This document shows, one piece after another, positions 15,702 through 25,628 of a stretch of DNA of 44,293 nt (position 1 is the stretch's first letter; every line of letters begins with the position of its first letter). The notes under the pieces are model-generated. The model saw only the letters and a list, made by a program, of their open reading frames with translations. It was not told the origin of the DNA and made no database searches. The translations under genes and the position numbers were made by a program. Source of the DNA: Microbacterium sp. 5K110 (GTDB lineage Bacteria; Actinomycetota; Actinomycetes; Actinomycetales; Microbacteriaceae); contig NZ_VBUM01000020.1 in NCBI RefSeq assembly GCF_005774735.1, forward strand, positions 1-44,293, in the 5' to 3' direction.

Positions 15702-16078
15702 CCCTGGAATCCGTGCTCGACGTCGTCGCCCTCGTGCTCGTGCTGATCGGGGCGGTGCTGTGCCTGACCGCGACGATCGGTCTGCTGCGCTGGCGCGATG
15801 TGCCCTCACGTCTGCACGCGGCGACGAAGCCGCAGGTGCTCGGCGTGGTGCTCATCGTGACCGCGGTCGTGCTGTCGCTGCGCACGTGGGAGGCGCTGGC
15901 GTTCGGCATCCCGATCGTGCTGATCCAGTTCGCCACCGCGCCGCTCGCCGCGCACATGGTCGGCCGTGCCGCCTACCGCAACCGGACGATCGACGAGGCC
16001 GGCCTGTACGTCGACGACCTGCAGCACCGCACCGAGGACGGCGGCTCGATCGCGGCGCCCTCCCGCCCCGAGAGCTGA
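15698..16078 (+). CDS. mrpG: Mrp/Mnh Na+/H+ antiporter subunit G
   Basis: A 126-residue small subunit with three helices and the MrpG block GLLRWRDVPSRLHAATKPQ. The GTG at 15698 overlaps the mrpF stop. A hydrophilic C-terminal extension of about 25 residues follows the third helix. It is the last gene of the operon. The large palindrome at 16088 begins nine bases after its stop and may end transcription. Confidence 0.92.
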   Translation: MTLESVLDVVALVLVLIGAVLCLTATIGLLRWRDVPSRLHAATKPQVLGVVLIVTAVVLSLRTWEALAFGIPIVLIQFATAPLAAHMVGRAAYRNRTIDEAGLYVDDLQHRTEDGGSIAAPSRPES

Positions 16079-16087
16079 GGGCCCCCA

Positions 16088-16156
16088 GCGATAAACGCCG
16101 TCCGTGGTGAGACACGCGGTGTCGCAGCGTGTCTCAGCAGGAACGGCGTTTATCGC
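16088..16156. repeat. 69-nt palindromic repeat H1 (GATAAACG family)
   Basis: The outer stem GCGATAAACGCCG (16088-16100) pairs perfectly with 16144-16156. The inner stem TGAGACACGC pairs perfectly with GCGTGTCTCA. The apical loop is GGTGTCGCA. It starts nine bases after mrpG and lies between convergent genes. It is too structured for chance and resembles a REP-like or terminator element. Confidence 0.8.
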
Positions 16157-16256
16157 GATGCCGCCGCGGGTGTCGGCGGGGCTCAGCCGAGCGCGATGGG
16201 GCCGGGGCCTCGACCCCGCGCCGTGGCCCGGCCCGGGGCGAGAGGCGTCCACGCCC

Positions 16257-16338
16257 GAGCGATAAACGCTGTGGCGAGGGTGAAGCGGCCGCTCTGAGCG
16301 ATAAACGGTGCGGCGAGCGGGAAGCGGCCGTACCATCA
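16257..16338 (+). repeat. Two tandem half-elements of the GATAAACG repeat
   Basis: Two direct units (16257-16295 and 16296-16338) both begin GAGCGATAAACG and share GCGGCGAG- and GAAGCGGCCG-like blocks. They lead into the left arm of palindrome H2. They look like degenerate or half copies of the same element, lacking a right arm. Confidence 0.65.
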
Positions 16339-16406
16339 GCGATAAACGCCGTTACGAGTGAGACACGCAGCGACACCGCGTGTCTCGCTCGCCGCAGCGT
16401 TTATCG
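16339..16406. repeat. 68-nt palindromic repeat H2, inverted copy of H1
   Basis: Outer arms CGATAAACGC (16340-16349) and 16397-16406 pair perfectly. Inner arms GAGTGAGACACGC and GCGTGTCTCGCTC pair with one wobble. The loop contains GCGACACC, the exact complement of GGTGTCGC in the H1 loop, so H2 is close to the reverse complement of H1. It lies 80 bases from the end of the convergent MFS gene, in mirror image to H1 and mrpG. Confidence 0.8.
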
Positions 16407-16485
16407 GGACGCGGCGGCGGCGGCAGCCGCGGGGCGTCACCTGCCGCCCCCCGGCCCGCCGCTGCCCGGCCCGCGCAGCCCGGGC

Positions 16486-18492
16486 TCAGCCGAGCGCGAT
16501 GGGCTCGGGCTGGCGCTCGGCGTCGTGCGACTCCTGCAGCGCCGACTTGGCGCGGAGCGGCGGCGTGCGGAAGAACAGCGTGAGCACGAAGGCGAGGAGC
16601 GCGACGGCCATGCCGACCCAGTAGACGCTGGTCGTCGACTCGTTGAACGACACCAGCAGCGGCTTGCTCAGCCGCGGGTCGGCACCGTTGAGGAACGACG
16701 TGTCGTCCATCGTGCTGTTGTCGAACGACGAGTCCGACGAGCCCGACGCGTCGATGATCTGCGGCACGGCCTGGTCGACGAAGGCGCGGCGCGCGGTGGC
16801 ATCCGAGAAGTCGAGCGTCACGGTGCCGTCGGCGGCGACCCGGGCGACCGGGACCTGCTGCTGGATCGCCGCGCCGGCCTGAGCGATCGCCTGCGTCTGC
16901 GCGGCCGCGGTGGCCTGGTCCTGTGCGGCGGCCGGAATCGTGCCCGCGGCGACCTGCTGCGCGACAGCGTCGGCGGCGGCGGTCTTCGCCTGCGCGATGC
17001 CGTCCTGCGCACCGCTGAGGGCGCCGTCCGAGAGCTTCTCGACGAACGGGTCGTAGACCTTCTGCATGATGCCCTGGTTGGCGGGAGCCGCTGCGACCGT
17101 CGGGTCGAGGGCGGCATCCAGGGCGTCGGTCAGCGACGCGGGGTCGCGGAAGTTCGCCTGCAGGTTCACCGGCACGAGCGTGAACAGCAGCGACAGCAGT
17201 ACAGCCGTGCCCAGGGTTCCACCGATCTGACGGAAGAAGGTGGATGCCGAGGTGGCCACGCCGATGTCACGCGGGCCGACCGAGTTCTGCGAGGCGATGG
17301 TGAGGGTCTGCATCAGCTGGCCGAGGCCGAGTCCGATGAGCAGCATGGAGCCGGCGATCTGCCAGTACGAGGTGTCGTAGCGCACGAGGGTCAGGGTGAA
17401 GAAGCCGAGAGCCATGCAGGCGGTGCCGATGGTCGGGAAGATCCGGTAGTGGCCGGTGCGAGAGATGATCTGGCCGCTCACGATCGACGAGATCATGAGG
17501 CCGAGGATCATCGGCAGGAGCTGGAACCCGCTCTCGGTCGGGCTGGAGCCCAGCACCAGCTGCAGGTACAGCGGCAGGGTCAGCATCGCGCCGAACATGG
17601 CGAATCCGACGAAGATGCCGATCACGGTCGCCATCGAGAACGTCGACGAGCGGAAGAGCTTCAGCGGGATGAGGGCGTCGTCCTTCATCGTGCGCTCGAT
17701 GAGGATGAAGGCCAGGATGCCGAGGCCGCCGACGACGTAGCAGGCGATCGCGATGGGCGAGGTCCAGCCCCACTCGCGGCCCTGTTCGGCCACGAGCAGC
17801 AGTGGCACGAGGGCGACGACGACCGTCGCGGCACCGAACCAGTCGATGCGTACCGATCCATGCGGGTGGCGGGGGATGTGCAGGAACCGCAGCACGATGG
17901 CCAGGGCGACGAGGCCGATCGGCACGTTGATGAGGAACACCCAGCGCCAGCCGGCGATGAAGAGGATCTCGGGGGCGCCGGCGAACAGGCCGCCCACGAG
18001 CGGTCCGATGACCGAGGAGATGCCGAAGATGGCCAGGAAGTAGCCCTGGTACTTCGCGCGCTCGCGCGGCGCGAGGATGTCGCCCATGATCGCCAGTGGC
18101 ATTGACATCAGTCCGCCCGCGCCCAGGCCCTGGATCGCGCGGAAGGCGGCGAGTTCGACCATCGAGGTCGAGAAGCTCGCCGCGATCGAGCCGAGGATGA
18201 AGATCACGATGGCGATGAGGAACAGCGGGCGTCGTCCGAAGATGTCGGAGAGCTTGCCGTAGATGGGCGTCGAGATCGTCGACACGATGAGGTAGGCCGT
18301 GGTGACCCACGCCTGCTGGCTCAGACCGTTGAGGTCGTCGCCGATGGTGCGGATCGCGGTGCCCACGATGGTCTGATCGAGCGCGGACAGGAACATTCCC
18401 GCCATGAGCCCGAAGATGACGAACAGGATCTGGCGGTGAGTCATCACCGGGGTGCTTCGGGTGGTCGGGGTCGACACGGCAGCAGTGGTCAC
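16486..18492 (-). CDS. DHA2-family MFS multidrug efflux transporter with large extracytoplasmic insertion
   Basis: A 668-residue drug:proton antiporter of the 14-helix DHA2 type. It shows LDQTIVGTAIRTIGDDL in helix 1, GKLSDIFGRRPLFL (motif A) and a helix 5 region GPLVGGLFAG (motif C). The last two helices are separated by about 180 hydrophilic residues rich in Ala, Gln and Asp (about 435-615), probably outside the cell; this is unusually long. The GTG at 18492 follows GAGGAAAC; the upstream ATG-frame extension is rejected. A possible MarR-type operator lies upstream. The substrate is unknown. Confidence 0.9.
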   Translation of the reverse strand: MTTAAVSTPTTRSTPVMTHRQILFVIFGLMAGMFLSALDQTIVGTAIRTIGDDLNGLSQQAWVTTAYLIVSTISTPIYGKLSDIFGRRPLFLIAIVIFILGSIAASFSTSMVELAAFRAIQGLGAGGLMSMPLAIMGDILAPRERAKYQGYFLAIFGISSVIGPLVGGLFAGAPEILFIAGWRWVFLINVPIGLVALAIVLRFLHIPRHPHGSVRIDWFGAATVVVALVPLLLVAEQGREWGWTSPIAIACYVVGGLGILAFILIERTMKDDALIPLKLFRSSTFSMATVIGIFVGFAMFGAMLTLPLYLQLVLGSSPTESGFQLLPMILGLMISSIVSGQIISRTGHYRIFPTIGTACMALGFFTLTLVRYDTSYWQIAGSMLLIGLGLGQLMQTLTIASQNSVGPRDIGVATSASTFFRQIGGTLGTAVLLSLLFTLVPVNLQANFRDPASLTDALDAALDPTVAAAPANQGIMQKVYDPFVEKLSDGALSGAQDGIAQAKTAAADAVAQQVAAGTIPAAAQDQATAAAQTQAIAQAGAAIQQQVPVARVAADGTVTLDFSDATARRAFVDQAVPQIIDASGSSDSSFDNSTMDDTSFLNGADPRLSKPLLVSFNESTTSVYWVGMAVALLAFVLTLFFRTPPLRAKSALQESHDAERQPEPIALG

Positions 18493-18588
18493 GTTTCCTC
18501 GGAAGGGCGAGAGGGCCGAAAAGGGATGCCGCACGGCAGGGGCGCGCGCGGTGGACCGGGAGGACGGGTGTCGCCGGTGCCGAAAAGA

Positions 18589-18606
18589 AGTTGTGTTTTG
18601 TCAACT
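18589..18606. promoter_or_regulatory. Candidate operator upstream of the DHA2 MFS gene
   Basis: AGTTG (18589-18593) and CAACT (18602-18606) form an inverted repeat around an A/T-rich centre. On the reverse strand it contains TTGACA, which could be the -35 of the efflux gene. This is one of very few A/T-rich spots in the area. The layout resembles sites of MarR-type repressors, but no such regulator is adjacent. Confidence 0.4.
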
Positions 18607-18648
18607 ATACGGCTGGCGAGGCCGCGCGCGGGCGCGTTCTCCCGAGGT

Positions 18649-19191
18649 TCAGATCTCGGCTTCGGCCGCGTCACTCTCGGCCTGCGGTGAGGCGGAGCCC
18701 TCGGACGGGTCCGGTGTGTGCGTGCGGGCCTCGAGTTCGCCCGCCTCTCGCTCCTCGCGACGACCCTCGGCGAGGAAGGCCAGACGGGTCAGGCACTCGT
18801 GATTGCGCAGCCGCAGCAGAGGCCGCCAGAGGATGCCGGGAAGCAGCGCCGGCAGCCCCGACACGGGCTCCTCGGCGATCGTGACGGCGATCCCGTCGCC
18901 GTGCGGGCGGACGTCGAAACGGATGACACCGCGTCCCAGCGGTCCGGCCTTGGGGCGCAGTCGCACCCGGCGCGGCGGGTCCCACTCCACCATCTCGGTC
19001 GTGTCGTGCAGCATCACCGGCCACACCCCCAGCGAGTGGTGGATCCGGGCGCCCTCTCGCGGCCACTCCGCGTCGACATCGCGCATGCGGGCCGCGCCCA
19101 CGACCCAGACCGGGTACAGCCAGCCGTCGGAGAGCACGGCGAACAGGTCGTCCGGTGTGCAGCGCATCAGGCGGGTGTTGCGGCTGGCCAT
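18649..19191 (-). CDS. SRPBCC (START-like) family protein
   Basis: A 180-residue protein with the SRPBCC fold pattern of polyketide-cyclase-like proteins. An N-terminal strand is followed by PDDLFAVLSDGWLYPVWVVG, then beta-rich segments (VEWDPPRRVRLRPKAGPLGR), ending in a C-terminal helix. These cytoplasmic proteins bind hydrophobic ligands in a deep cavity. The last 35 residues are acidic and probably disordered. A GAGGGG site precedes the ATG, and a TAGGGT -10 lies at 19225-19220, giving a leader of about 29 bases. Function is not known. Confidence 0.75.
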   Translation of the reverse strand: MASRNTRLMRCTPDDLFAVLSDGWLYPVWVVGAARMRDVDAEWPREGARIHHSLGVWPVMLHDTTEMVEWDPPRRVRLRPKAGPLGRGVIRFDVRPHGDGIAVTIAEEPVSGLPALLPGILWRPLLRLRNHECLTRLAFLAEGRREEREAGELEARTHTPDPSEGSASPQAESDAAEAEI

Positions 19192-19269
19192 GGCATCCCC
19201 TCGCGGTTCTCGTCCCCCGACCCTATTCCGCCGAGGGCTCCGCGCGCGCTCTCGACGCTCGTCGCGACC

Positions 19270-21165
19270 TCAGCCGATGAGGCTCGGCTGCAGGTCGTGG
19301 AGCGTCCGGTGGTGCGTCATGCGTGTCACACCCAGCGCCGCGAGCAGCACGCCACCCACCAGCCAGGCGCCGAGCACGAGCAGGTCGGTGCCCACGCGGC
19401 CCAGGTCTCCGCCGTACATCACCTGCCGCATGGCATCCACGACGTAGCCCATCGGCAGCACGTGGTGCAGGGCCGCGAGCGGAGCGGGCAGCGTCTGCCA
19501 GGGGAAGGTCCCGCCCGCCGTCACCAGCTGCAGCACCATCAGCACCAGGCCGAGGAACTGTCCGACCGACCCGAGCCACACGTTCAGGGCGAGCACGATC
19601 GCCGCGTAGGTGGCTGAGGCGAAGAGCAGGATGCCGAGCGCGGCCAACGGATTGGCGAACGAGAACTGCAGCGCGACGGCGAGCACCGTGAACAGGCCCA
19701 CCATCTGCACCGAGCCGAGCGCGGCCGGGGTGAGCCACCCGGCGAGCGTGACGCGGAAGGGGGAGCGCAGCGCCGTCACGGCGCGCTTGGAGACCGGCTT
19801 GACGATGAGGAACAGGGCGTAGATGCCGATCCAGCCGGCCAGTGCCGCGAAGAAGGGCGCGAGGCCGGCGCCGTAGTTCTGCGCCTTGGTGACCGACGTC
19901 GACCCGACGCTGACCGGATCGGAGATCGTGGCGGCCTGCGCCTGGCGGGTCTGGTCGTCGGAGTCGGGGATCTGCTGCACGCCCGACGCCAGACCGTCGC
20001 GCAGCTTCGCCGCCCCCTCCGAGAGCTGGCCGAGGCCGCCGTCGAGGGTGCTCGCCCCATCGCGCAGTTGCGCGGCGCCCGAGGCCGCGGTGGCGGCACC
20101 GTCGGCGAGAGCGGAGGCGCCGTCGGCCGCGCCGGCCGCGCCCGAGGCGAGCGTGGCGCTCCCGTCGGCGACTTGGCGGGCGCCGGAGTCGAGGCGGTCG
20201 ATCTGCGTCACGGTGTCCTGCACGCGGGCGTTCGCCGTCTCGAGGCGCTGGCCGACGGGGTCGAGCCGGGAGAGCACCTCGTCGATCTTCTGCGGGTCGA
20301 CCCCGGCGTCGGCGAGGGCGGCCGCGATGTCGCTGCGGGCCTGCGGAAGCAGCGCCGCGGCCTCACCAGCGGCCGTGCCGACCTGTCGGGCGACGGTGTC
20401 GATACGGTCGACCCCGCCCGCCACCTGTTGGGCGCCGTCGGCGACGCGCGCCGACCCGTCGCGTAGCTGCGCGGTGCCGTCGCGTAGTTGCGCCGCGCCG
20501 TCCGAGAGCCGGGCGGTGCCGTCGGCGAGCTGCGCCGAGCCGGATGCCAGCTGCGCCGAACCGGATTTCGCGGTGCCGAGGCCGTCGACGAGCTGCGTCG
20601 CGCCCGTCGTGGCATCCACGAGGCTCACCCGGATCGTGTGGAGCGCGTCGAGCAGAGTGAGCCCGGCTTCGTCGACGACCTTCTGCGCCACCGAGGCTTG
20701 GATGCGGGAGACGGCTTGCGAGCCGATCGTCGAGGCGAGGTAGTTGTTGGCGTCGTTCGTGCGCAGCTCGATGCCGGCCTGCCGCGGGGTATCGCTGGAG
20801 AGGGATGCCACGGCGTCGCTGAAGTCGGACGGGATCGTCACGATGAAGTCGAAGTCCCCCCGCTCGAGCCCGGTCGTGGCCTGATCGGCGTCGATCCGAT
20901 GCCATTCGAACGTGTCGCTGTCGAGCAGCTGGTCGGCCGCCTCGTCGCCGAGGTTGCGCTGCTCGCCGTTGATCTCGGCGCCGCGGTCGTCGACGACGAG
21001 GGCGACGGGCACGTGCGACAGATTGCCGTAGGGATCCTGATTGGCCCACAGGTACAGGCCGCCGTAGAGGATCGGCACGGCCAGGAGCGCCACGAGGGCG
21101 AGCACCGACATGCGCGTCGCGGTGAGGCGGCGCAGCTCCGCCGTGATCATCTGTGGGATCTTCAC
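19270..21165 (-). CDS. YhgE/Pip-like ABC-2 type membrane protein
   Basis: A 631-residue protein of the YhgE/Pip family. One N-terminal helix (MSVLALVALLAVPILYGGLYL) precedes a large extracytoplasmic domain with heptad repeats (ASGSAQLADGTARLSDGAAQ and similar, about residues 180-420). About six C-terminal helices of ABC-2 permease type follow. Related proteins take part in export, phage reception and type VII secretion-associated systems; the exact role here is unknown. The GTG at 21165 overlaps the stop of the upstream ATPase-like gene and has a GGAGGAC ribosome site. With that gene and tetR it forms a coupled three-gene operon. Confidence 0.88.
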   Translation of the reverse strand: MKIPQMITAELRRLTATRMSVLALVALLAVPILYGGLYLWANQDPYGNLSHVPVALVVDDRGAEINGEQRNLGDEAADQLLDSDTFEWHRIDADQATTGLERGDFDFIVTIPSDFSDAVASLSSDTPRQAGIELRTNDANNYLASTIGSQAVSRIQASVAQKVVDEAGLTLLDALHTIRVSLVDATTGATQLVDGLGTAKSGSAQLASGSAQLADGTARLSDGAAQLRDGTAQLRDGSARVADGAQQVAGGVDRIDTVARQVGTAAGEAAALLPQARSDIAAALADAGVDPQKIDEVLSRLDPVGQRLETANARVQDTVTQIDRLDSGARQVADGSATLASGAAGAADGASALADGAATAASGAAQLRDGASTLDGGLGQLSEGAAKLRDGLASGVQQIPDSDDQTRQAQAATISDPVSVGSTSVTKAQNYGAGLAPFFAALAGWIGIYALFLIVKPVSKRAVTALRSPFRVTLAGWLTPAALGSVQMVGLFTVLAVALQFSFANPLAALGILLFASATYAAIVLALNVWLGSVGQFLGLVLMVLQLVTAGGTFPWQTLPAPLAALHHVLPMGYVVDAMRQVMYGGDLGRVGTDLLVLGAWLVGGVLLAALGVTRMTHHRTLHDLQPSLIG

Positions 21166-21794
21166 CGGACGTCCTCCTGCCGGGTGCTGTCGATCGTTCC
21201 GGAGCCGAGGGCGTCCAGCGCCGTCCGGGAGGCCTGCCCGGCGATGACGAGCACCGCGTAGCCGCGTTCGGCGAACTCCTCGGCGATCCGCCACCACGCG
21301 CCGGGCTCGCCGCCGTGGCGATCGGGGGCGACGAGCACGAGCCCCTCGACGCCCTGGCGGAGTGCGGCGAGCTCGAGCAGCATCCGGATCCGCTGCGCCG
21401 CCTCGACATTGCCGATCGGCAGGGATGCCAGCGACTCCAGGCCGATGCCCTCGAGCCACCGCTGCGCGGCGAAGGGAGTGGGCGCATGCCCGGCGAACAT
21501 GAGCTCCTCGGCCACGACGCCGGTGACCGTGACGTTCGGCTCCGGCTCGGAGACCACGGGCGCGTCCACGAGCGCGACCCGGCGGCGGATGGCACCGGGG
21601 TCGGTGCGTCCGTCGATCGTGACGGATCCGGCGTCGATCTTCATGCGACCGGATGCCACGAGGCCCAGCACCGTCGGGCGCTGTTCGGTCTCGGCGACGA
21701 CGAGGGTCGCGCGGCCTGTCTCGTACGAGGTGGTCGTCTCGGGGAGTGCGCGTTGCGCGCGTCCCTTCGCGACCGCGTCCAGGACGATTCTCAC
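21162..21794 (-). CDS. Degenerate ABC transporter ATPase-like protein lacking Walker motifs
   Basis: A 210-residue protein with the overall course of an ABC ATPase: a segment ending GSVTIDGRTD as after Walker A, then a helical part, then a Walker-B-like strand GLVLVAP. The nucleotide-binding residues are gone. The Walker A position reads AETEQRPTVLGL (residues 34-45) with no GxGKS/T. The signature position reads NVEAAQRIR instead of LSGGQ. The Walker B strand is followed by Pro-Asp-Arg, not Asp-Glu. It is coupled by overlapping codons to tetR upstream and the YhgE/Pip gene downstream, so it probably serves as a non-hydrolysing partner of that membrane protein. Confidence 0.75.
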   Translation of the reverse strand: MRIVLDAVAKGRAQRALPETTTSYETGRATLVVAETEQRPTVLGLVASGRMKIDAGSVTIDGRTDPGAIRRRVALVDAPVVSEPEPNVTVTGVVAEELMFAGHAPTPFAAQRWLEGIGLESLASLPIGNVEAAQRIRMLLELAALRQGVEGLVLVAPDRHGGEPGAWWRIAEEFAERGYAVLVIAGQASRTALDALGSGTIDSTRQEDVR

Positions 21795-22399
21795 TGCGCC
21801 TCCAGTTCGGGGTGGCGGGTCAGCAGGTCGCGGGCATCGACCCACGACATGCCGGCGATGCCGAGGACCGCCGTCACGGCGATCGCGCGGGCGCTCGCCG
21901 ACTCGGCGTCGACGCGGGCGACGACCATGCGGCCGGTCTCTTCGAGCAGTCTCGACAGGGTCGGAGCCGGCAGGTCGGCGCGCAGTTCACCGGCCTCCTG
22001 TCCGCGACGCACGATCGCGTCGATGCGGCGGCGCAGCGGCGCCAGTGCGGCAGAGGTTTCGGGCAGATGCGCGTCGTCGAGGGCGAGGGCGGCCGCCGCC
22101 TGCACGTGGGCGGCCTCTCGCCACAGTTCGGAGGCGAGCCGGGCCAGGGCGAGGCGGGAGTCGGGATCGTCGATGCGGTCCGCGATGGCGTTGAAGCGCG
22201 CGGCGCCGGCGGCGATCACCTCGCGGACGATCGCGTTGCGGTCGTCGAAGTGGCCGTACAGGGCGCGGCGCGACAGCCCTGCGCGTGCCGCGATCGCCGC
22301 GATGGAGGCATGGGGATCATGGCCGATGGCGGCGGTGGCGGCATCGACGATGCCGGCGCGGTTCTCGACCGCGTCACGACGACGGGCAGGCGTACTCAC
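21791..22399 (-). CDS. TetR/AcrR family transcriptional regulator
   Basis: A 202-residue regulator with an N-terminal TetR helix-turn-helix (IVDAATAAIGHDPHASIAAI, then ARAGLSRRALYGHFDDRNAI) and a helical ligand domain. It is the first gene of the operon with the ATPase-like and YhgE/Pip genes, joined by a GTGA overlap, so it probably represses its own operon. The GTG start lies eight bases after a TACACT -10 box. An inverted repeat upstream (22424-22439) may be its operator. Confidence 0.9.
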   Translation of the reverse strand: MSTPARRRDAVENRAGIVDAATAAIGHDPHASIAAIAARAGLSRRALYGHFDDRNAIVREVIAAGAARFNAIADRIDDPDSRLALARLASELWREAAHVQAAAALALDDAHLPETSAALAPLRRRIDAIVRRGQEAGELRADLPAPTLSRLLEETGRMVVARVDAESASARAIAVTAVLGIAGMSWVDARDLLTRHPELEAQ

Positions 22400-22407
22400 G
22401 GTCCCCG

Positions 22408-22413
22408 AGTGTA
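22408..22413 (-). promoter_or_regulatory. -10 box TACACT of the tetR operon
   Basis: TACACT on the reverse strand is followed by eight bases and the GTG start. The message would therefore be leaderless or nearly so. Confidence 0.4.
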
Positions 22414-22423
22414 CGCCCTATCT

Positions 22424-22439
22424 TGCACTCCCGTGTGCA
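22424..22439. promoter_or_regulatory. Candidate TetR operator
   Basis: TGCAC-N6-GTGCA is a symmetric inverted repeat just upstream of the -10 box of the tetR operon, covering where a -35 would lie. Position suggests autoregulation; the binder is inferred. Confidence 0.45.
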
Positions 22440-22448
22440 CTTTCATCC

Positions 22449-22511
22449 GCGTGATGGGTCAGAATGTGTCGCCTGCCGTGCGCTGAAGCGACACATTTTG
22501 ACCCCTCACGC
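22449..22511. terminator. 24-bp near-perfect palindrome after argG (terminator or REP-like)
   Basis: The left arm 22449-22472 and right arm 22488-22511 match at 22 of 24 positions around a 15-base loop. The arms contain AATGTGTCGC and GCGACACATT. The right arm begins 17 bases after the argG stop, so it could end argG transcription. There is no T tract. The GTGTCGC core also occurs in the H1/H2 palindromes at 16.1-16.4 kb, suggesting a related repeat family. Confidence 0.65.
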
Positions 22512-22528
22512 GACCGTGAGGAGGGGGC

Positions 22529-24737
<2,209 letters not shown>

Positions 24738-24744
24738 ATCGACC

Positions 24745-24750
24745 ACGGTA
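24745..24750 (-). promoter_or_regulatory. -10 box TACCGT, leaderless promoter of the cyclophilin gene
   Basis: TACCGT on the reverse strand is followed by seven bases and GTG 24737. The alternative GTG at 24746 would overlap the box itself. Confidence 0.4.
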
Positions 24751-24816
24751 GCGGCCGCGGGGCGTTCCGGTGGCCGCGCGTTCCGGGGCCGGGAGTCCCG
24801 CGGCGTCGACTCCGCC

Positions 24817-25509
24817 TCAGGAACTCCGGATGCCGCGCCGCCGGCCGATCGCGACGGCGCCTACGGCGACCACGACGATCGTGACCGCGATGCCGATGAT
24901 GTAGCCGATGACGCTGCCCCAGCTGCTGTCGTACGGGTTCAGGAACGGGTACGGATACCAGTACGGCTGGCCGGTGGTGGGGTTGGTGACGAGATTCGCG
25001 CGCAGCAGCGTGTAGACGATCCAGGCGATCGGGAAGATCGCCGCGCCGAACGCCGCTTTCCACGGCAGGCGTCGCCGGCACGGCCCCAGGAACAGGTCGA
25101 GGAGGAGGAAGAGCGGCCCCCACACGTGCATGACCTCGTTCGACCACCCGACCGTCTCGGGCTGCAGCGGGAGGCCGCGCAGCAGCAGGTTGTAGACCAC
25201 GCCCGTGATCACCATGTACGTCGAGACCCACGCCAGGGCCGCGGCGAGAGGGAGCGGATCGGGTTCGAGGCGACGCCGACGCGCGAGGAAGCGGATGCCC
25301 GCCCATGCCAGCACGGCGACGCTCGCGGTGTTGGAGAGGATCGTGAAGAAGCTGAAGAAGTTGGCGATCGTCGTCGGTACGTCGCGGTCGGCGGCAGCGG
25401 CGCCGGCGACCGTGGAGACGAACTGGGCGACGACGGCGGCGGCGATGAGCGTCGCCATGGCCAGACGCAGCGCGGTCCAGCCAGTGGCCCAGGTGCGGGA
25501 ACGGAGCAT
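24817..25509 (-). CDS. Pr6Pr family membrane protein
   Basis: A 230-residue protein with six hydrophobic segments, of the Pr6Pr (FAR-17a/AIG1-like) type. Typical blocks are [38 protein letters not shown] and the TM5-TM6 loop [14 protein letters not shown]. Function is unknown in bacteria. Related eukaryotic proteins are membrane hydrolases, and conserved Asn and His residues are present here too. The ATG at 25509 lies six bases after a TACCCT -10 box; the longer frame reaching 25581 is not supported. Confidence 0.82.
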   Translation of the reverse strand: MLRSRTWATGWTALRLAMATLIAAAVVAQFVSTVAGAAAADRDVPTTIANFFSFFTILSNTASVAVLAWAGIRFLARRRRLEPDPLPLAAALAWVSTYMVITGVVYNLLLRGLPLQPETVGWSNEVMHVWGPLFLLLDLFLGPCRRRLPWKAAFGAAIFPIAWIVYTLLRANLVTNPTTGQPYWYPYPFLNPYDSSWGSVIGYIIGIAVTIVVVAVGAVAIGRRRGIRSS

Positions 25510-25515
25510 GCGCTC

Positions 25516-25521
25516 AGGGTA
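25516..25521 (-). promoter_or_regulatory. -10 box TACCCT, leaderless promoter of the Pr6Pr gene
   Basis: TACCCT on the reverse strand is followed by six bases and ATG, with no Shine-Dalgarno sequence. Confidence 0.45.
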
Positions 25522-25544
25522 GTGACCTCGCGCGGACGCGGGGC

Positions 25545-25562
25545 GGGGTTGTGCACAACCCC
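25545..25562. promoter_or_regulatory. Perfect 18-bp palindrome between Pr6Pr gene and purA
   Basis: GGGGTTGTGCACAACCCC is its own reverse complement and lies in the divergent intergenic region. The core TTGTGCACAA contains a DnaA-box-like TTGTGCACA on each strand. It could equally be an operator for an unlinked regulator. No neighbouring regulator gene is present. Confidence 0.55.
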
Positions 25563-25587
25563 GAAAGGGCGTGTCGAGCACGCTCGA

Positions 25588-25593
25588 TAGGAT
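25588..25593 (+). promoter_or_regulatory. Candidate -10 box TAGGAT of purA
   Basis: TAGGAT lies 35 bases before the purA ATG, leaving a short leader with a GAGGAGC ribosome site. No convincing -35 was seen. Confidence 0.4.
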
Positions 25594-25628
25594 GGGGTGT
25601 ACCGCCGGATAACACGCGAGGAGCGCAC

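Noticed and set aside
16257..16350. Regularly spaced GCGATAAACG repeats considered as a CRISPR array
   Set aside because: Only three direct units, the intervening sequences are themselves similar rather than unique, and no cas genes are near.
16129..18105. Forward frame of 658 codons over the repeat region and the DHA2 MFS gene
   Set aside because: The reverse strand carries a clear 14-helix exporter; the forward product is Arg/Gly/Glu noise.
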